A stretch of DNA of 64,000 nt, taken from the NCBI RefSeq assembly GCF_016065055.1, contig NZ_CP065856.1:1549836-1613835 (forward strand), in the 5' to 3' direction. The notes beneath the pieces are model-generated. The model was not told the origin of the DNA. It saw nothing but the letters and a program-made list of their open reading frames with translations, and ran no database searches. Source of the stretch: Halosimplex litoreum. GTDB taxonomy: Archaea; Halobacteriota; Halobacteria; Halobacteriales; Haloarculaceae. Within the stretch, counting starts at the first letter, position 1. Each line of letters begins with the position of its first letter. A program made the translations under genes and the position numbers. Of this stretch, positions 34,418 through 43,522 are shown one piece after another.

Positions 34418-34767
34418 AGGTCACCTCCAGACTTGAAGGGAGGCTGAACCTCCATATCCGACCGATAGACCGGCTCCAGATACGTCGAGAGCGAGTCATT
34501 GAGCAGACTGGCCAACTCGTCCTCGTCGAGGATGTCTCCCCGCGTACGGGCCACCTGCCGGTCCACTTCAGAAAGCTCGTCGCGCAGCTGCGCGACTTGG
34601 CTCAACAGCTCCTCTTCGAGCCTCGTATCCTCATCTTCCTCGTTCAGGTACTCAGACACAGCGATACGCACGAGCGCAGACAACGAGGAGAAGGCCCCTG
34701 ACCCGGACACAAACGCTTCCCACTCTCTCTTTTTGTCTTGACTCACCCGCACTTCGATTCGACTCAT
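34414..34767 (-). CDS. RHH-like protein upstream of integrase
   Basis: A 117-residue protein; the start at 34767 (MSRIEVRVSQDKK) was chosen because it opens with a typical ribbon-helix-helix strand and a helix (SLSALVRIAVSEYL). A coiled coil follows (LEEELLSQVAQLRDELSEVDRQV). Cotranscribed with the integrase. Likely an accessory DNA-binding factor or repressor for integration. Confidence 0.65.
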   Translation of the reverse strand: MSRIEVRVSQDKKREWEAFVSGSGAFSSLSALVRIAVSEYLNEEDEDTRLEEELLSQVAQLRDELSEVDRQVARTRGDILDEDELASLLNDSLSTYLEPVYRSDMEVQPPFKSGGDL

Positions 34768-34846
34768 GCCCGTACAGACGCCGGGAGCTATGATATACTT
34801 TCCCCGTACTTCTGGACGAATGTTACTGTATGGAAAGACCACTGCC

Positions 34847-34895
34847 GGAAACAACAGAAACTGCGTCCACAAAGGCGCAGTTCCGTACAGTTTCC
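34847..34895. repeat. nested inverted repeats next to attR
   Basis: GGAAAC (34847-34852) with GTTTCC (34890-34895) enclose AACTGCG (34859-34865) and CGCAGTT (34876-34882). The structure ends 9 bp before the att core. The words CGCAGTT, CCGTACAG and GTTTCCG also occur in direct orientation inside the other end (20728-20786). Confidence 0.5.
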
Positions 34896-34904
34896 GTAAA
34901 AGTT

Positions 34905-34926
34905 TCTCTACTTCCCCCAGAAGGGG
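34905..34926. other. attR of provirus / attB in infB
   Basis: The same 22 bp as 20686-20707. On the minus strand it reads Pro-Phe-Trp-Gly-Lys-stop, the last codons of infB. Integration therefore leaves InfB intact, the crossover target being a conserved protein-coding 3' end and not a tRNA gene. Confidence 0.85.
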
Positions 34927-36722
34927 TCGCGGTTGCGCCGCTTCTCCAGATACATGTTGAGCGTCTCGACCTCGTCGGCGGGGATGTCGCCGGTGAGTTC
35001 CTGCTCCAGGATCTTGGCGTGTTTCTCGGGGATCTCGGTCCAGAGGATGTCGCCTTCGCGGATCTGGCGGCCGACGGTGGGGCCGTCGATGGAGACGGCG
35101 ACGCGCTCGCCGGTGCGGGCCTCGTCGACGTCCTCACCCTCGTCCTGGATGGACTTCATGAGGCCGACCCGCTCGGGTTCGGCCCCGTCGAACTTGGCGA
35201 CGTTCGAGTTCCGGCGCAGCGACCCGCCCAGAATCTCGACGCCGACGACGGCCGGGTCGGACTGGCGGAAGGTGTGGTCGTCGAGGATCTGGAAGCGGGC
35301 GGGCCGGGTGATGTTGTCGAGCACCTGGTCCTGCTGGGCTCGTTCGCGTTCCTCGACGAACTCCTCGTACTCGTCGACGAGCCGGTAGATCACGTCGTGG
35401 TCGAAGATCCGGACGCCCTCCTGTTCGGCCAGGTCGGCCGCGTCGTCGAGGGTCTCGACGCCGAACCCGAGGATAGTGCGATGTTTCACCTCGTTGGCGG
35501 TCTCGGCGACGCGCACGTCCCGCGGCGCGATGTCGCCCACCTCGGCGCGGACGATCGGGATCTCCTCCGCTTCGAGCGTCGAGGCGAGCGCTTCGAGGCT
35601 GCCGAGCGTGTCGGCCTTGACGACGACGCCCTCCTCCTGAGTCTGGACGGCGATGTCCGCCAGTTCCGCGCGGACCTCCTCGATCACCTCGTCGACGTCG
35701 CGGTCGCCGACGACCCGGATCGGTGCGCCGGCCATCGCGTCGTCCAGGTCCGGCGCGGCGATCTTGATACCGTCGGCGGCCGCGACCGCGTCGACCTGTT
35801 GGAACTGGCCTTCGGTACGGATCTCCTCCAGCGGGCGCGGTCGCAACAGGGCGCGCACTTCGGTGACGATGGGCCCCTCGACGCCGCCGACGACGATCTG
35901 GTCGTCGGCCCTGATGGTGCCGTCGTAGACGATGGCGTCGACCGTCGTTCCGAAGCCCTGCGTGTCGGTGACTTCGAGGACGGTGCCCGCGGCGGGGCCG
36001 TTCACGTCGACGGCCATCTCCGCTTTCATGTAGCGCTGGGAGAGGCCCATCATGACGGTCAGCAGGTCGGGGATGCCCTCGCCGGTCTCGGCGGAGACGG
36101 GGACGACCCCGATGTTGTTCTGGAAGTCCTGGACGCGCCAGTACATGTCCGCCGAGAAGTCGTTGTCCGACAGGTCGCCGATGAGTTCGTAGAGGTTCTC
36201 GTTGAGGTCGCGCTCGACGCGGTCGGTCTGGGCGTCGATGGTCTGCTGGGTCGGCGCGTGGTCGTTGGGGTTCCAGCCGGGGACGGTGTCGATCTTGTTG
36301 GCGGCGACGATGAAGGGCGTCTGGGTGCGCGCGAGGATGTCCACGGCCTCGAGCGTCTGGGGCTGGAAGCCGTCGTTGACGTCGACGACGAGGATCGCGA
36401 TGTCCGCGAGCGCCCCGCCCCGCGAGCGCAGCGTCGAAAACGAGTGGTGGCCGGGCGTATCGATGAACAGGAGCCCGGGGAGGTCGAAGTCGGTGGGGTC
36501 GACGAGTTCGCCGGCGATCTCGGAGATCACGTCGAGGGGGACGGCGGTCGCGCCGATGTGTTGGGTGATCGCGCCGGACTCGCCCTCGGTGACCGCGGAG
36601 CCGCGGATCTCGTCGAGCAGGCTGGTCTTGCCGTGGTCGACGTGGCCGAGTACGGCGACTATCGGTGTCCGAAGCGTCGCTTCGGACTCGTCGTCGGTGT
36701 CTGTCGGTTGTGAGTCTGCCAT
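34908..36722 (-). CDS. infB: translation initiation factor aIF5B (IF-2)
   Basis: A 604-residue GTPase of the aIF5B/IF2 family, which promotes subunit joining and initiator tRNA placement. G1 is [11 protein letters not shown]3 is DTPGH, G4 is NKID. Domains II-IV follow, ending DPFWGK. The start ATG 36722 (MADSQPT) was chosen because the longer frame upstream reads through promoter-like sequence. The last codons form the attachment core of the provirus, which supplies an identical 3' end. Confidence 0.95.
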   Translation of the reverse strand: MADSQPTDTDDESEATLRTPIVAVLGHVDHGKTSLLDEIRGSAVTEGESGAITQHIGATAVPLDVISEIAGELVDPTDFDLPGLLFIDTPGHHSFSTLRSRGGALADIAILVVDVNDGFQPQTLEAVDILARTQTPFIVAANKIDTVPGWNPNDHAPTQQTIDAQTDRVERDLNENLYELIGDLSDNDFSADMYWRVQDFQNNIGVVPVSAETGEGIPDLLTVMMGLSQRYMKAEMAVDVNGPAAGTVLEVTDTQGFGTTVDAIVYDGTIRADDQIVVGGVEGPIVTEVRALLRPRPLEEIRTEGQFQQVDAVAAADGIKIAAPDLDDAMAGAPIRVVGDRDVDEVIEEVRAELADIAVQTQEEGVVVKADTLGSLEALASTLEAEEIPIVRAEVGDIAPRDVRVAETANEVKHRTILGFGVETLDDAADLAEQEGVRIFDHDVIYRLVDEYEEFVEERERAQQDQVLDNITRPARFQILDDHTFRQSDPAVVGVEILGGSLRRNSNVAKFDGAEPERVGLMKSIQDEGEDVDEARTGERVAVSIDGPTVGRQIREGDILWTEIPEKHAKILEQELTGDIPADEVETLNMYLEKRRNRDPFWGK

Positions 36723-36857
36723 CCTATCACCACAGAAGGTTCGGTTGTCTCGGATCAGCCCCGCAGGCCGGATAAGTGATCTCATCTGCGCGCCGGTAGC
36801 CCCGGCGAGGATCCGGGAGGCGGCCACAGGCGCGAGTCACCGACCGGTCGGGCGAGG

Positions 36858-37466
36858 CTACTCAGTGACCGTGAACGACCCGGTCATGCCGGCGGTGCGG
36901 TGGGGGCTACAGTAGTACTCGTACTCGCCGGGCGTCTCGAAGGTGACCGACAGCTCGTGACCCTCGTCGTAGACGTCGCCGTCGTCGCCCGCGGTCCCCG
37001 AAAAGTCCGACCCGCCCGGGGTCGTCTCGGGGCGCACGTTGTGCCCGTTGCTCGCCCACACCCAGACGACGGTCTCGCCCGTCGCTATCTCGAAGGACTC
37101 GGGCGCGAAGGCGAGTTCCCCGTCGGCGACGGCGACGACCTGTGCGGCCTGCCTGGGTGTCGCCGTCGGCGTGGGTGTGGCGGTCGGCGTCCCCGTGGCC
37201 GTGTCGGCGCGGTCGGTCGGCGTCCCCGTGACCGTCGCGGCCGTGTCGTCCCCGTCGGTCGGCGTGGACGTTGCCGTCGGTGTCGGCTCCGGCGTGGGCG
37301 TGGCCGTCGGCGCGTCTGTCGCGGACTCGTCGGTCGGTGTCGGGTTCGCCGTCGGCGTCGCGTCGCCGTCGTCGGGCTGGTCGGTGTCGGTGCCGTCGCC
37401 GCCGCAACCGGCGACTGCGGCGGCGAGCGCGGTCCCGCTGAGTCGGAGCAAGCGGCGGCGGTCCAT
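36858..37466 (-). CDS. halocyanin-like blue copper lipoprotein
   Basis: A 202-residue protein with a Tat-type lipoprotein signal ([22 protein letters not shown]), a long Thr/Pro/Asp linker (residues 25-105) and a plastocyanin-like domain. All type-1 copper ligands are visible: H in NGHNV, then C, H and M in [11 protein letters not shown]. Halocyanins are membrane-attached electron carriers. Sits next to a paralogue (37535) with one ligand changed. Confidence 0.85.
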   Translation of the reverse strand: MDRRRLLRLSGTALAAAVAGCGGDGTDTDQPDDGDATPTANPTPTDESATDAPTATPTPEPTPTATSTPTDGDDTAATVTGTPTDRADTATGTPTATPTPTATPRQAAQVVAVADGELAFAPESFEIATGETVVWVWASNGHNVRPETTPGGSDFSGTAGDDGDVYDEGHELSVTFETPGEYEYYCSPHRTAGMTGSFTVTE

Positions 37467-37534
37467 GCGGTCGCTCGGGACCGTCGCCGAATAAACCCCA
37501 CGGCGACCGCATCGGTCGGTCCCGCGGCCACCGG

Positions 37535-38065
37535 TCAGTCGATCACGGTAAAGGACCCGCGCATCCCGAGGTTCCGGTAGGGATAACAGCGGTACTCGTA
37601 CTCGCCGGCGACCTCGAACGTGTGCGAGAAGGTGTGGCCCTCGTCGTAAGTGATCTCGTCCTCGCCGGCCGTCCCGGTGAACGTCGAGCCGCGGGGTCGA
37701 GCGGTCGCGCGGACGTTGTGCCCGCTGCCGTGCCACACCCAGACGACGGTCTCACCCGTCGATATCTCGAAGGTCTCGGGGTCGAACACCGCCGACCCGT
37801 CGGCGACCGCGACGACCTGTGCGGCCTCGTCGAGCACCGTCGCGGCGGTGGCCGTCGGCGTCGGGGTTGCCGTGGCCGTCGGCGTCGGTCCTCCGGTCGC
37901 CGTGACCATCGACGTCGGTTCCCCGGTCGCCGTCTCGGCCGGACGCTCCGTCGGTCCCGGGTCGTCTTCGGGCGTCGGCGTGTCGCCACCCGACCCCAGC
38001 CCACACCCCGGAACGAGCCCCGCCAGCGCGACGACGCTCGTCCGCAACAGCCGTCTGCGGTCCAT
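37535..38065 (-). CDS. halocyanin-like lipoprotein with a substituted copper ligand
   Basis: A 176-residue paralogue of the neighbouring halocyanin with the same layout: twin-arginine lipoprotein signal (DRRRLLRTSVVALAGLVPGCG), Thr/Pro linker, cupredoxin domain. The first His (GSGHNVR) and the Cys and Met (YRCYPYRNLGM) are present, but the position of the second His (C+3) is Tyr: TAC replaces CAC. The copper site would be altered, or the protein may act without copper. Same-strand gap of 69 bp to the first. Confidence 0.8.
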   Translation of the reverse strand: MDRRRLLRTSVVALAGLVPGCGLGSGGDTPTPEDDPGPTERPAETATGEPTSMVTATGGPTPTATATPTPTATAATVLDEAAQVVAVADGSAVFDPETFEISTGETVVWVWHGSGHNVRATARPRGSTFTGTAGEDEITYDEGHTFSHTFEVAGEYEYRCYPYRNLGMRGSFTVID

Positions 38066-38223
38066 GGCGATTGCCTTGGACGACCATCGGCATAATCCCG
38101 GTGGTTCCGGCGACCGCGTGCCCACGGCGGGACCGACGGACCCGTCGGACAGTGACAGCGGGCGTCACGCGGTCGTCAGACGCCCCCGTGGCGTTTATGG
38201 GGCCTGACTCGGTAGTCGGGTGC

Positions 38224-38463
38224 ATGGCCGAGATACTCGCCGAGAACCTCTCCGGCAAGGCCGTCACCGGGACCGACGGCGCCGAGATGGGGATGCTGTA
38301 CAACATCACGATGGACCTGGAGACGGGACGCCTCCGGAACCTGATCATCGATCCGAACGACCACCTCGACAACACGCAGTTCGACGTCGACGAGCAGGGA
38401 CACCTCCTCGTGCCCGTCGACCGCGTGCAGGCAGTCAAAGACCACATGATCGTCCAGCGTTAA
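38224..38463 (+). CDS. PRC-barrel domain protein
   Basis: A 79-residue PRC-barrel protein: AEILAENLSGKAVTGTDGAEMGMLYNITMDLETGRLRNLIIDP is the usual N-terminal part. PRC barrels bind RNA or proteins, for example in ribosome maturation (RimM-type). The stop TAA is followed directly by the ATG of nob1, an arrangement conserved near infB in haloarchaea by my recollection. No catalytic motif. Confidence 0.85.
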   Translation: MAEILAENLSGKAVTGTDGAEMGMLYNITMDLETGRLRNLIIDPNDHLDNTQFDVDEQGHLLVPVDRVQAVKDHMIVQR

Positions 38464-38922
38464 ATGTACGTCCTCGACGCCTCGGCGTTTATCAACGAGT
38501 ACCACACGACCGAACAGCAAGCGACGGTGCCGCTCGTCCGCGAGGAGCTCGAAGACGAGAGCGCCTACCGCTACGACGCCATGGAGGGGTCGGGGATGCA
38601 CATCCACATCCCCGAGGACGAAACCGTCGAGCGCATCGAACGCGCCGCCCGCGAGACGGGCGACCTGGAGACCCTCTCGGAGACGGACGTCCGGCTGGTC
38701 GCCGCCGCCTTCGAACTCGACGGCCGCCTCGTCACCGACGACTACGCCATGCAGAACGTCGCCGAGAAACTCGAAGTGGCCGTCGAACTCATCGCTCGCG
38801 AGGGGATCAGCGAGCAGCGCGACTGGCGCTTCCAGTGTTCCGGTTGCGGCCGCGAGTTCGACGAGAACCACGACCGCTGTCCGGTCTGCGGAAGCGACCT
38901 CTCGCGGAAGAACCCCGCCTGA
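38464..38922 (+). CDS. nob1: ribosome-maturation endonuclease Nob1 (PIN plus zinc ribbon)
   Basis: A 152-residue protein: N-terminal PIN domain starting MYVLDASAFI with acidic residues (D5, E.., D..TDDYAMQN near residue 90) and a C-terminal zinc ribbon (CSGCGREFDENHDRCPVCG). Nob1 cleaves at the 3' end of pre-16S rRNA. It is cotranscribed with the PRC-barrel gene, with which it is abutted. Confidence 0.92.
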   Translation: MYVLDASAFINEYHTTEQQATVPLVREELEDESAYRYDAMEGSGMHIHIPEDETVERIERAARETGDLETLSETDVRLVAAAFELDGRLVTDDYAMQNVAEKLEVAVELIAREGISEQRDWRFQCSGCGREFDENHDRCPVCGSDLSRKNPA

Positions 38923-38972
38923 ATCAGCCGAAGCCGGCTCTCGTCGCCGGCCGGTCACACCCCCGACACCCG

Positions 38973-39119
38973 CTACGGTGCGTGTTCTTCCAGATGGTCG
39001 AGCCCGGTGTCGACGAGCTGGCGGAGTACTTCCTCCTCGGTGAGGTCGTACTGCCGCGCGATCGTCTCGATCTCCCGGGCGCGGTCGTCGTCGCAGACGA
39101 CCGTGTAGCGGGTCGGCAT
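38973..39119 (-). CDS. 48-residue CopG/RHH-like small protein
   Basis: A short protein that reads MPTRYTVVCDDDRAREIE followed by helices (ETIARQYDLTEEEVLRQLVDTGLDHLEEHAP). The strand-helix-helix order is that of a ribbon-helix-helix DNA-binding protein. It lies between nob1 and the CAAX protease gene. Confidence 0.6.
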   Translation of the reverse strand: MPTRYTVVCDDDRAREIETIARQYDLTEEEVLRQLVDTGLDHLEEHAP

Positions 39120-39226
39120 ACCCCCCGTATTTTCCGGCCGATCGCTTAATAACCCGTCAGACGACCGTCAGACGAGGGGATTCGTCGGTCGGGCGGTCCC
39201 GTTCGCCCGGTAGGACGGTCGGCCGG

Positions 39227-39991
39227 TCACGCGCCGAGGGCGCCGGTCGCCTGGGCGTACTGCAGGAGGAAGCTCATCGTGTTCCAGCAGCCGTGGACGA
39301 CGATGGGGACGGCGATGTTCTCGGTGATCTCGTACAGCGCGCCGAGGACGACCCCCAGCGCGCCGGCGAGCGCGAGCGACGAGACGACGCTACCGCCCGA
39401 GCCGAGCAGCGCGAAGTAGTGGCCCGCGCCGAAGACGGCGCTGGCCAGCACGACCGCGGGGACGACGCCGTACGCACGGCGAAAGAGTCCCTGGACGATC
39501 CCTCGGAACAGGAGTTCCTCCGCGGGCGCGACGAACAGGAAGGTCACGGGGATCAGATAGAGGAAGCGAGCGGGGTCCTGCCGGCCATCGGTGATAACCT
39601 GATTGGTCGCCGTGTCGATGCCGGCGGCCTGGATGAGCGCCGACAGCGCCGTCGCGACGGCGAACAGCCCGACGAAACCGGCGACGATCCAGGCCAGATC
39701 CCGCAGCGACGGGACGGCGATCCGGAAGAACTGCTCCTCGGACCGCCACCGGAGATACCCCGCGATGACGGCGAAGAAGCCGACGAACAGCGTGGCCGTC
39801 AGGGCGGCGTAGGCCAGCGGCGGCAGCGTCGCCGTCGACGTGACGTCGAAGCCGAGGGCGGACAGGACCGATCCCCCGCCGACCTGCACGAAGATGCCGG
39901 CGACGAAGGCCAGGACCACCAGCGCTATCGAGTGGAAGAGGCTCTCGACGCGAGTCTCCATGTCGGCGACGCGGTAGTACTCCGAACCCAT
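39227..39991 (-). CDS. CPBP-family (CAAX-type) membrane protease
   Basis: A 254-residue multi-TM protein with the CPBP motifs: PAEELLFRGIVQ (EExxxR), GAGHYFAL (FxxxH-like), VVHGCWN (HxxxN/D). Substrates in archaea are unknown; family members process prenylated or signal-type peptides or act as immunity proteins. The ATG at 39991 precedes the first helix. Confidence 0.85.
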   Translation of the reverse strand: MGSEYYRVADMETRVESLFHSIALVVLAFVAGIFVQVGGGSVLSALGFDVTSTATLPPLAYAALTATLFVGFFAVIAGYLRWRSEEQFFRIAVPSLRDLAWIVAGFVGLFAVATALSALIQAAGIDTATNQVITDGRQDPARFLYLIPVTFLFVAPAEELLFRGIVQGLFRRAYGVVPAVVLASAVFGAGHYFALLGSGGSVVSSLALAGALGVVLGALYEITENIAVPIVVHGCWNTMSFLLQYAQATGALGA

Positions 39992-40071
39992 CTGCGTGCC
40001 CGTCGGTAGGTGTCCCACGGGTTTGACTGCACCGGTCCCGAGGGCACCGGGCCTGCCGGCCCCCACTCGTC

Positions 40072-41367
40072 TTACTCGACGACCAGTTCCGTCTTCTCGG
40101 CCACCGCCTCGGCCTCCTCGAAGTCGCCGCCGCCGAGCAGTCCCCGGGCCGCGTTCTTCCCCCACTCGACCGCGGGCTGGTCGAACGTCTCGACGCCGTA
40201 GAGTTCCCCCGCCACCACGCAGGCGACCTCCATATCGTACAGCAGGCGGCCGACGCTCTCGGCGTCCATCGCGTCGATCTCGATCCGGACCGACGGCCGC
40301 TCGGCGGCGGCGAGACTCGCCTCGGTCGCCTCGAACTCCGCGTCGAGCAGGGTTCCGAGATCCTGCCCGCCGAGGTATTCCAGGTCGGCCACGTCGGTCT
40401 CGGGGATCGCGCAGTCCGGTCGCTCGGCCGGGCGGACGACAGTGACGAGTTTGTCCCGCGGTCCCGCACGATACAGCTGGAGCTGGGAGTGCTGGTCGGT
40501 CGCGCCGAGCGCGCGGGCGGGCGTCTGGCCGCCGCCGTCCTTCCCGAGGCTCTCGGCCCACAGCTGGGCGAACCACTCGGCGAACGACTCCAGGCCCTCG
40601 ACGTAGGGCATCATCGCGTTGACGCTCGCGCCGCGCTCGTCCAAGGCGTAGGCGACCGCGCCGTAGGCGTAGGCCGGACAGTCGTACAGCGAGTCGGCGA
40701 GCGCGTCGGCGCCCGCACGCCCACCGGCGAGCAGTCCCTCCAGGTCGACGCCCATCATCGCCGCCGGGACGAGGCCGACCGTCGACAGCGCCGAGAAGCG
40801 ACCGGGGACGCCCTCCGGGACGTCGAGCGCGGGCAGCCCCTCGGTTTCGGCCAGCTCGCGGAGCGGCCCCGCTTCGCCGGTCGTGACGACCGTTCGCTCG
40901 CTCCAGTCGACACCCGCGGCGTCCATCGCCTCGCGGACGACGAGGAAGTTCGCCAGCGTCTCGGCGGTCGTCCCCGAGCGCGAGACGACGTGGACGACGG
41001 TCTCGGCCAGCGGGAGGTCGTCGAGCAGCCGGGTCACGTGAGCGGGATCGACGTTGTCCAGCGCGTAGTGGTCGACCGGCGAGTCGCCGGCCAGCGCCTC
41101 GGTGATCGTGATCGCGCCCAGCGCCGATCCACCGATCCCGACGGTGAGGACGGCCTCGGGGTCGAAGCCGTCGACCGCTCGCTCGATCTCCGCGGCGTCG
41201 GTGCGCTCGGGGAGGTTGAGAGAAGCGTAGCCGAAGTCGTCGTCGGCCATCCCGCGAGCGATCCGGTCGTGGGCGTCGGCGACGCGCTCGTCGAGGTCGT
41301 CGAGGTCGCTCCGACCGATGCCGGGGTCGGCCTCGCTCGCCAGCGCGTTCCCGATGTCGACTTGCAT
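40072..41367 (-). CDS. pgi: glucose-6-phosphate isomerase
   Basis: The 431-residue protein has the SIS-type Pgi blocks: VGIGGSALGA, SRSGTTAETLA, a GRFSALSTVG segment and GATDQHSQLQLY, and the later Lys-containing EWGKNAARGL. It interconverts glucose 6-phosphate and fructose 6-phosphate. The start ATG at 41367 (MQVDIGN) fits the family N-terminus. A divergent membrane-protein gene begins 145 bp away. Confidence 0.92.
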   Translation of the reverse strand: MQVDIGNALASEADPGIGRSDLDDLDERVADAHDRIARGMADDDFGYASLNLPERTDAAEIERAVDGFDPEAVLTVGIGGSALGAITITEALAGDSPVDHYALDNVDPAHVTRLLDDLPLAETVVHVVSRSGTTAETLANFLVVREAMDAAGVDWSERTVVTTGEAGPLRELAETEGLPALDVPEGVPGRFSALSTVGLVPAAMMGVDLEGLLAGGRAGADALADSLYDCPAYAYGAVAYALDERGASVNAMMPYVEGLESFAEWFAQLWAESLGKDGGGQTPARALGATDQHSQLQLYRAGPRDKLVTVVRPAERPDCAIPETDVADLEYLGGQDLGTLLDAEFEATEASLAAAERPSVRIEIDAMDAESVGRLLYDMEVACVVAGELYGVETFDQPAVEWGKNAARGLLGGGDFEEAEAVAEKTELVVE

Positions 41368-41511
41368 GTCCGGGTGGTCGCGTGGGTGGGGGTTAGTCCT
41401 TTTCGACGCGGTCGCGCGACCGGTCGTCACGGCACGAACCCGGACCGTACCCGGACGGTTCCCGGACGGCGAACGGGTGGTTTATTCCCGACCGAGCCGA
41501 ACCCTCCGTCG

Positions 41512-42087
41512 ATGAGTGACGCCACGGACGAGGTGAGCGCGGACGGGGACGTGCCCCGAGCGTCGAGCGACGGCACCGACGCCCCAGAGACGTACAAGGG
41601 CCTCCTCACCGCCTACCCCTACGCCTTCCGGGCGAGCGACTCGATGGCGTTCCGGATCTACGCTGGCGTCAGCGCGCTGTTCGGCGCGGGCGTCGTCCTG
41701 CTGTTTACCTTCGCGGTCGTGACGCTGCTCGGTGCGACCGCCGACGCGCCCGGCGGATCGTTCACGTTCTCCCGGGCATTCTTCCTGTTCCTGATGTTCC
41801 TGGTGCTCGCGCCGCTGGTGGCGCCAGTGCTGTTCGTCGCCCGTCGGCACCGACGGGTCGGGTCGAGCCTCCGCTACGACCGCCAGATGGCGACGACGGG
41901 CTACGGCTTCCTCCTGGCGATGTACGTCGCCCTCGTCATCACGACGCCGGCTGACCTGCAGGAGAACCCCGGCGGCGCCTTCGGCGCGGTCGCCGAGTTC
42001 CTCTACGGGCTGCCGAACGAAGCCGCGATCGTGCCACCACTCGGGGCGGCGATCCTGATCTACCTCACTCACCGACAGCTGCGGTGA
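41512..42087 (+). CDS. four-TM membrane protein
   Basis: A 191-residue protein with a hydrophilic N-terminus and about four hydrophobic helices (AGVSALFGAGVVLLFTFAVV, FFLFLMFLVLAPLVAPVLFV, YGFLLAMYVALVI, AIVPPLGAAILIYL). I do not recognise the family. An RNA or DNA-binding motif is absent. Confidence 0.6.
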   Translation: MSDATDEVSADGDVPRASSDGTDAPETYKGLLTAYPYAFRASDSMAFRIYAGVSALFGAGVVLLFTFAVVTLLGATADAPGGSFTFSRAFFLFLMFLVLAPLVAPVLFVARRHRRVGSSLRYDRQMATTGYGFLLAMYVALVITTPADLQENPGGAFGAVAEFLYGLPNEAAIVPPLGAAILIYLTHRQLR

Positions 42088-42169
42088 ACGCGGGGCTCCC
42101 ACCGGGGACGCGACCGGTCGACGAGTCGGCGTCGAAACGGGGAAAACCCCCGACCGACTACGCCCGCTC

Positions 42170-42628
42170 ATGAAGACCGGAACGTTCGTCGTCACCGAAG
42201 TCGACGAGGCCTCGGCCGTACTGCGCGACGTGAGCGACGGCCAGATCCACACGCTCGGGTCCAATCCCGACCTCGAAGTCGGCGAAGCGATCGAGGGGAC
42301 CCTGGCGCCCGAACCACCGATGGACGTGGTCTGGACCGTCGAGGAGGTCGACCGACAGTTCACCGTCTCCGTCGCAGAACACGACGAGCCCCCGACCCAG
42401 CAGGCTCGCGACACCGCCGGCGACCAGCCCGTCGGCGAGGTGACCACTCGCGAGCGCGCGGGAACCGGCGAGGTCCACGTCCTGACCGTCCCCGAGGACT
42501 CGACCGAGGACGCCGTCGCCGACGTGCGCGACGACGAGGCCACCGTCGAACGGGCCGCCCGTCTCGGCGTCGAGCGCGTCGAGATCCGCGCCGAGCCCGG
42601 CGTGGTGAGCGTGCGCTACCTGCCCTGA
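42170..42628 (+). CDS. conserved haloarchaeal protein (DUF5812-like)
   Basis: A 152-residue soluble protein with a beta start (GTFVVTEVDEASAVLRDV), several amphipathic beta/helix repeats and an acidic middle. I associate it from memory with DUF5812, an uncharacterised haloarchaeal family. Converges on the gene at 42648. Confidence 0.6.
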   Translation: MKTGTFVVTEVDEASAVLRDVSDGQIHTLGSNPDLEVGEAIEGTLAPEPPMDVVWTVEEVDRQFTVSVAEHDEPPTQQARDTAGDQPVGEVTTRERAGTGEVHVLTVPEDSTEDAVADVRDDEATVERAARLGVERVEIRAEPGVVSVRYLP

Positions 42629-42647
42629 GAGCGCGTGGCGGTCGGCG

Positions 42648-42986
42648 CTACTCCGTCGGTCCGCCCGCGCTCTGGACACGCCACCCGCCCTCGACCCCGC
42701 AGGCGTCGCGGACCGCGTACTCGATAGTCGTCGACTCGTCGACCCGCCGACCGCCCTCGACCGATTCGACCCGCAGGGGGACGTCGAGCGTGTCGCCGCA
42801 GCAGCCGACGCCGGTGAACTGCTCGGTCACCTGCCCTTCCTCGACGCGACCGAGCGTCTTCGTCAGGTAGGCGCGGAAGGGGGACCCGTCGAGCTTGTCG
42901 CGGCCCCACGCGCTCAGGTCCGACGGATACGAGAGGACGACGCTGCTGGCGGTGTCGGCGTTCGGGTCTCCCTCCGCCTGACTCAT
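42648..42986 (-). CDS. conserved haloarchaeal hypothetical protein
   Basis: A 112-residue protein with three cysteines (GVGCCGDTL and DACGVEGG) and a beta-rich C-terminus. No membrane segment. Function unknown. It lies next to a region of hairpins (43090-43260). Confidence 0.55.
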   Translation of the reverse strand: MSQAEGDPNADTASSVVLSYPSDLSAWGRDKLDGSPFRAYLTKTLGRVEEGQVTEQFTGVGCCGDTLDVPLRVESVEGGRRVDESTTIEYAVRDACGVEGGWRVQSAGGPTE

Positions 42987-43522
42987 ACCTTCGCGTTCGG
43001 GCCTCGTGGCGAACTGCGTTCTGTCGGTCGGACGGTTCGAGTGGAAGCGAGGGTGTCAGTCGGACGGTGAGACAGCGGACGGCGCGCGCTGGAGTCTCGG
43101 AATCGCTCGCGATTCCGAGGGCCGTCAGAGCTTGCTCTGACGTTGGCGCGCTCTCGTGTGCGCGACTCGAACGACTCGGGGCTTTCAGCTCGATCCCCGA
43201 CGCGAGAACGAAACGAGTACTGAGTGCTGAAGACCGAGAGCTGAAAGCCCCGCCCGGTTCGAGGGCTGCGGCTCGCTGCGCGCTTCCCTCGCTCACCCCG
43301 TTCGCTCGGTCCAGTGCTTACGTCGCCTCGTACCTCGAACCGGTCGCCCCTTTCAGTCCGCCCGTTCACAGCACTGCACCACTCGCCTCCCCAGCCGATT
43401 CGCTCACTCCGTTCGCTCATCCCTCGCGCAGTTCCGTCGCGACACCTCACTCCGTTCGGGTCGCGACAGCGCGCGCCGCGGTGAAAAAACGGACAGCGAC
43501 GCTCGTCCGATCCGCTCGAAGC
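42987..43522. other. intergenic region with hairpins, no gene supported
   Basis: About 535 bp. Contains the hairpin cluster given separately. The rest is GC-rich with words such as TCACTCCGTTCG that are common in haloarchaeal intergenic DNA. Open frames here lack coding character. Confidence 0.5.
43096..43251. repeat. cluster of three perfect hairpins
   Basis: CTCGGAATCG/CGATTCCGAG (43096-43119), CGTCAGAGC/GCTCTGACG (43123-43142) and a long one, GGGGCTTTCAGCTC (43178-43191) with its exact inverse (43238-43251). Perfect arms of 9 to 14 bp in a gene-free region suggest a structured RNA or palindromic repeat. Confidence 0.65.
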
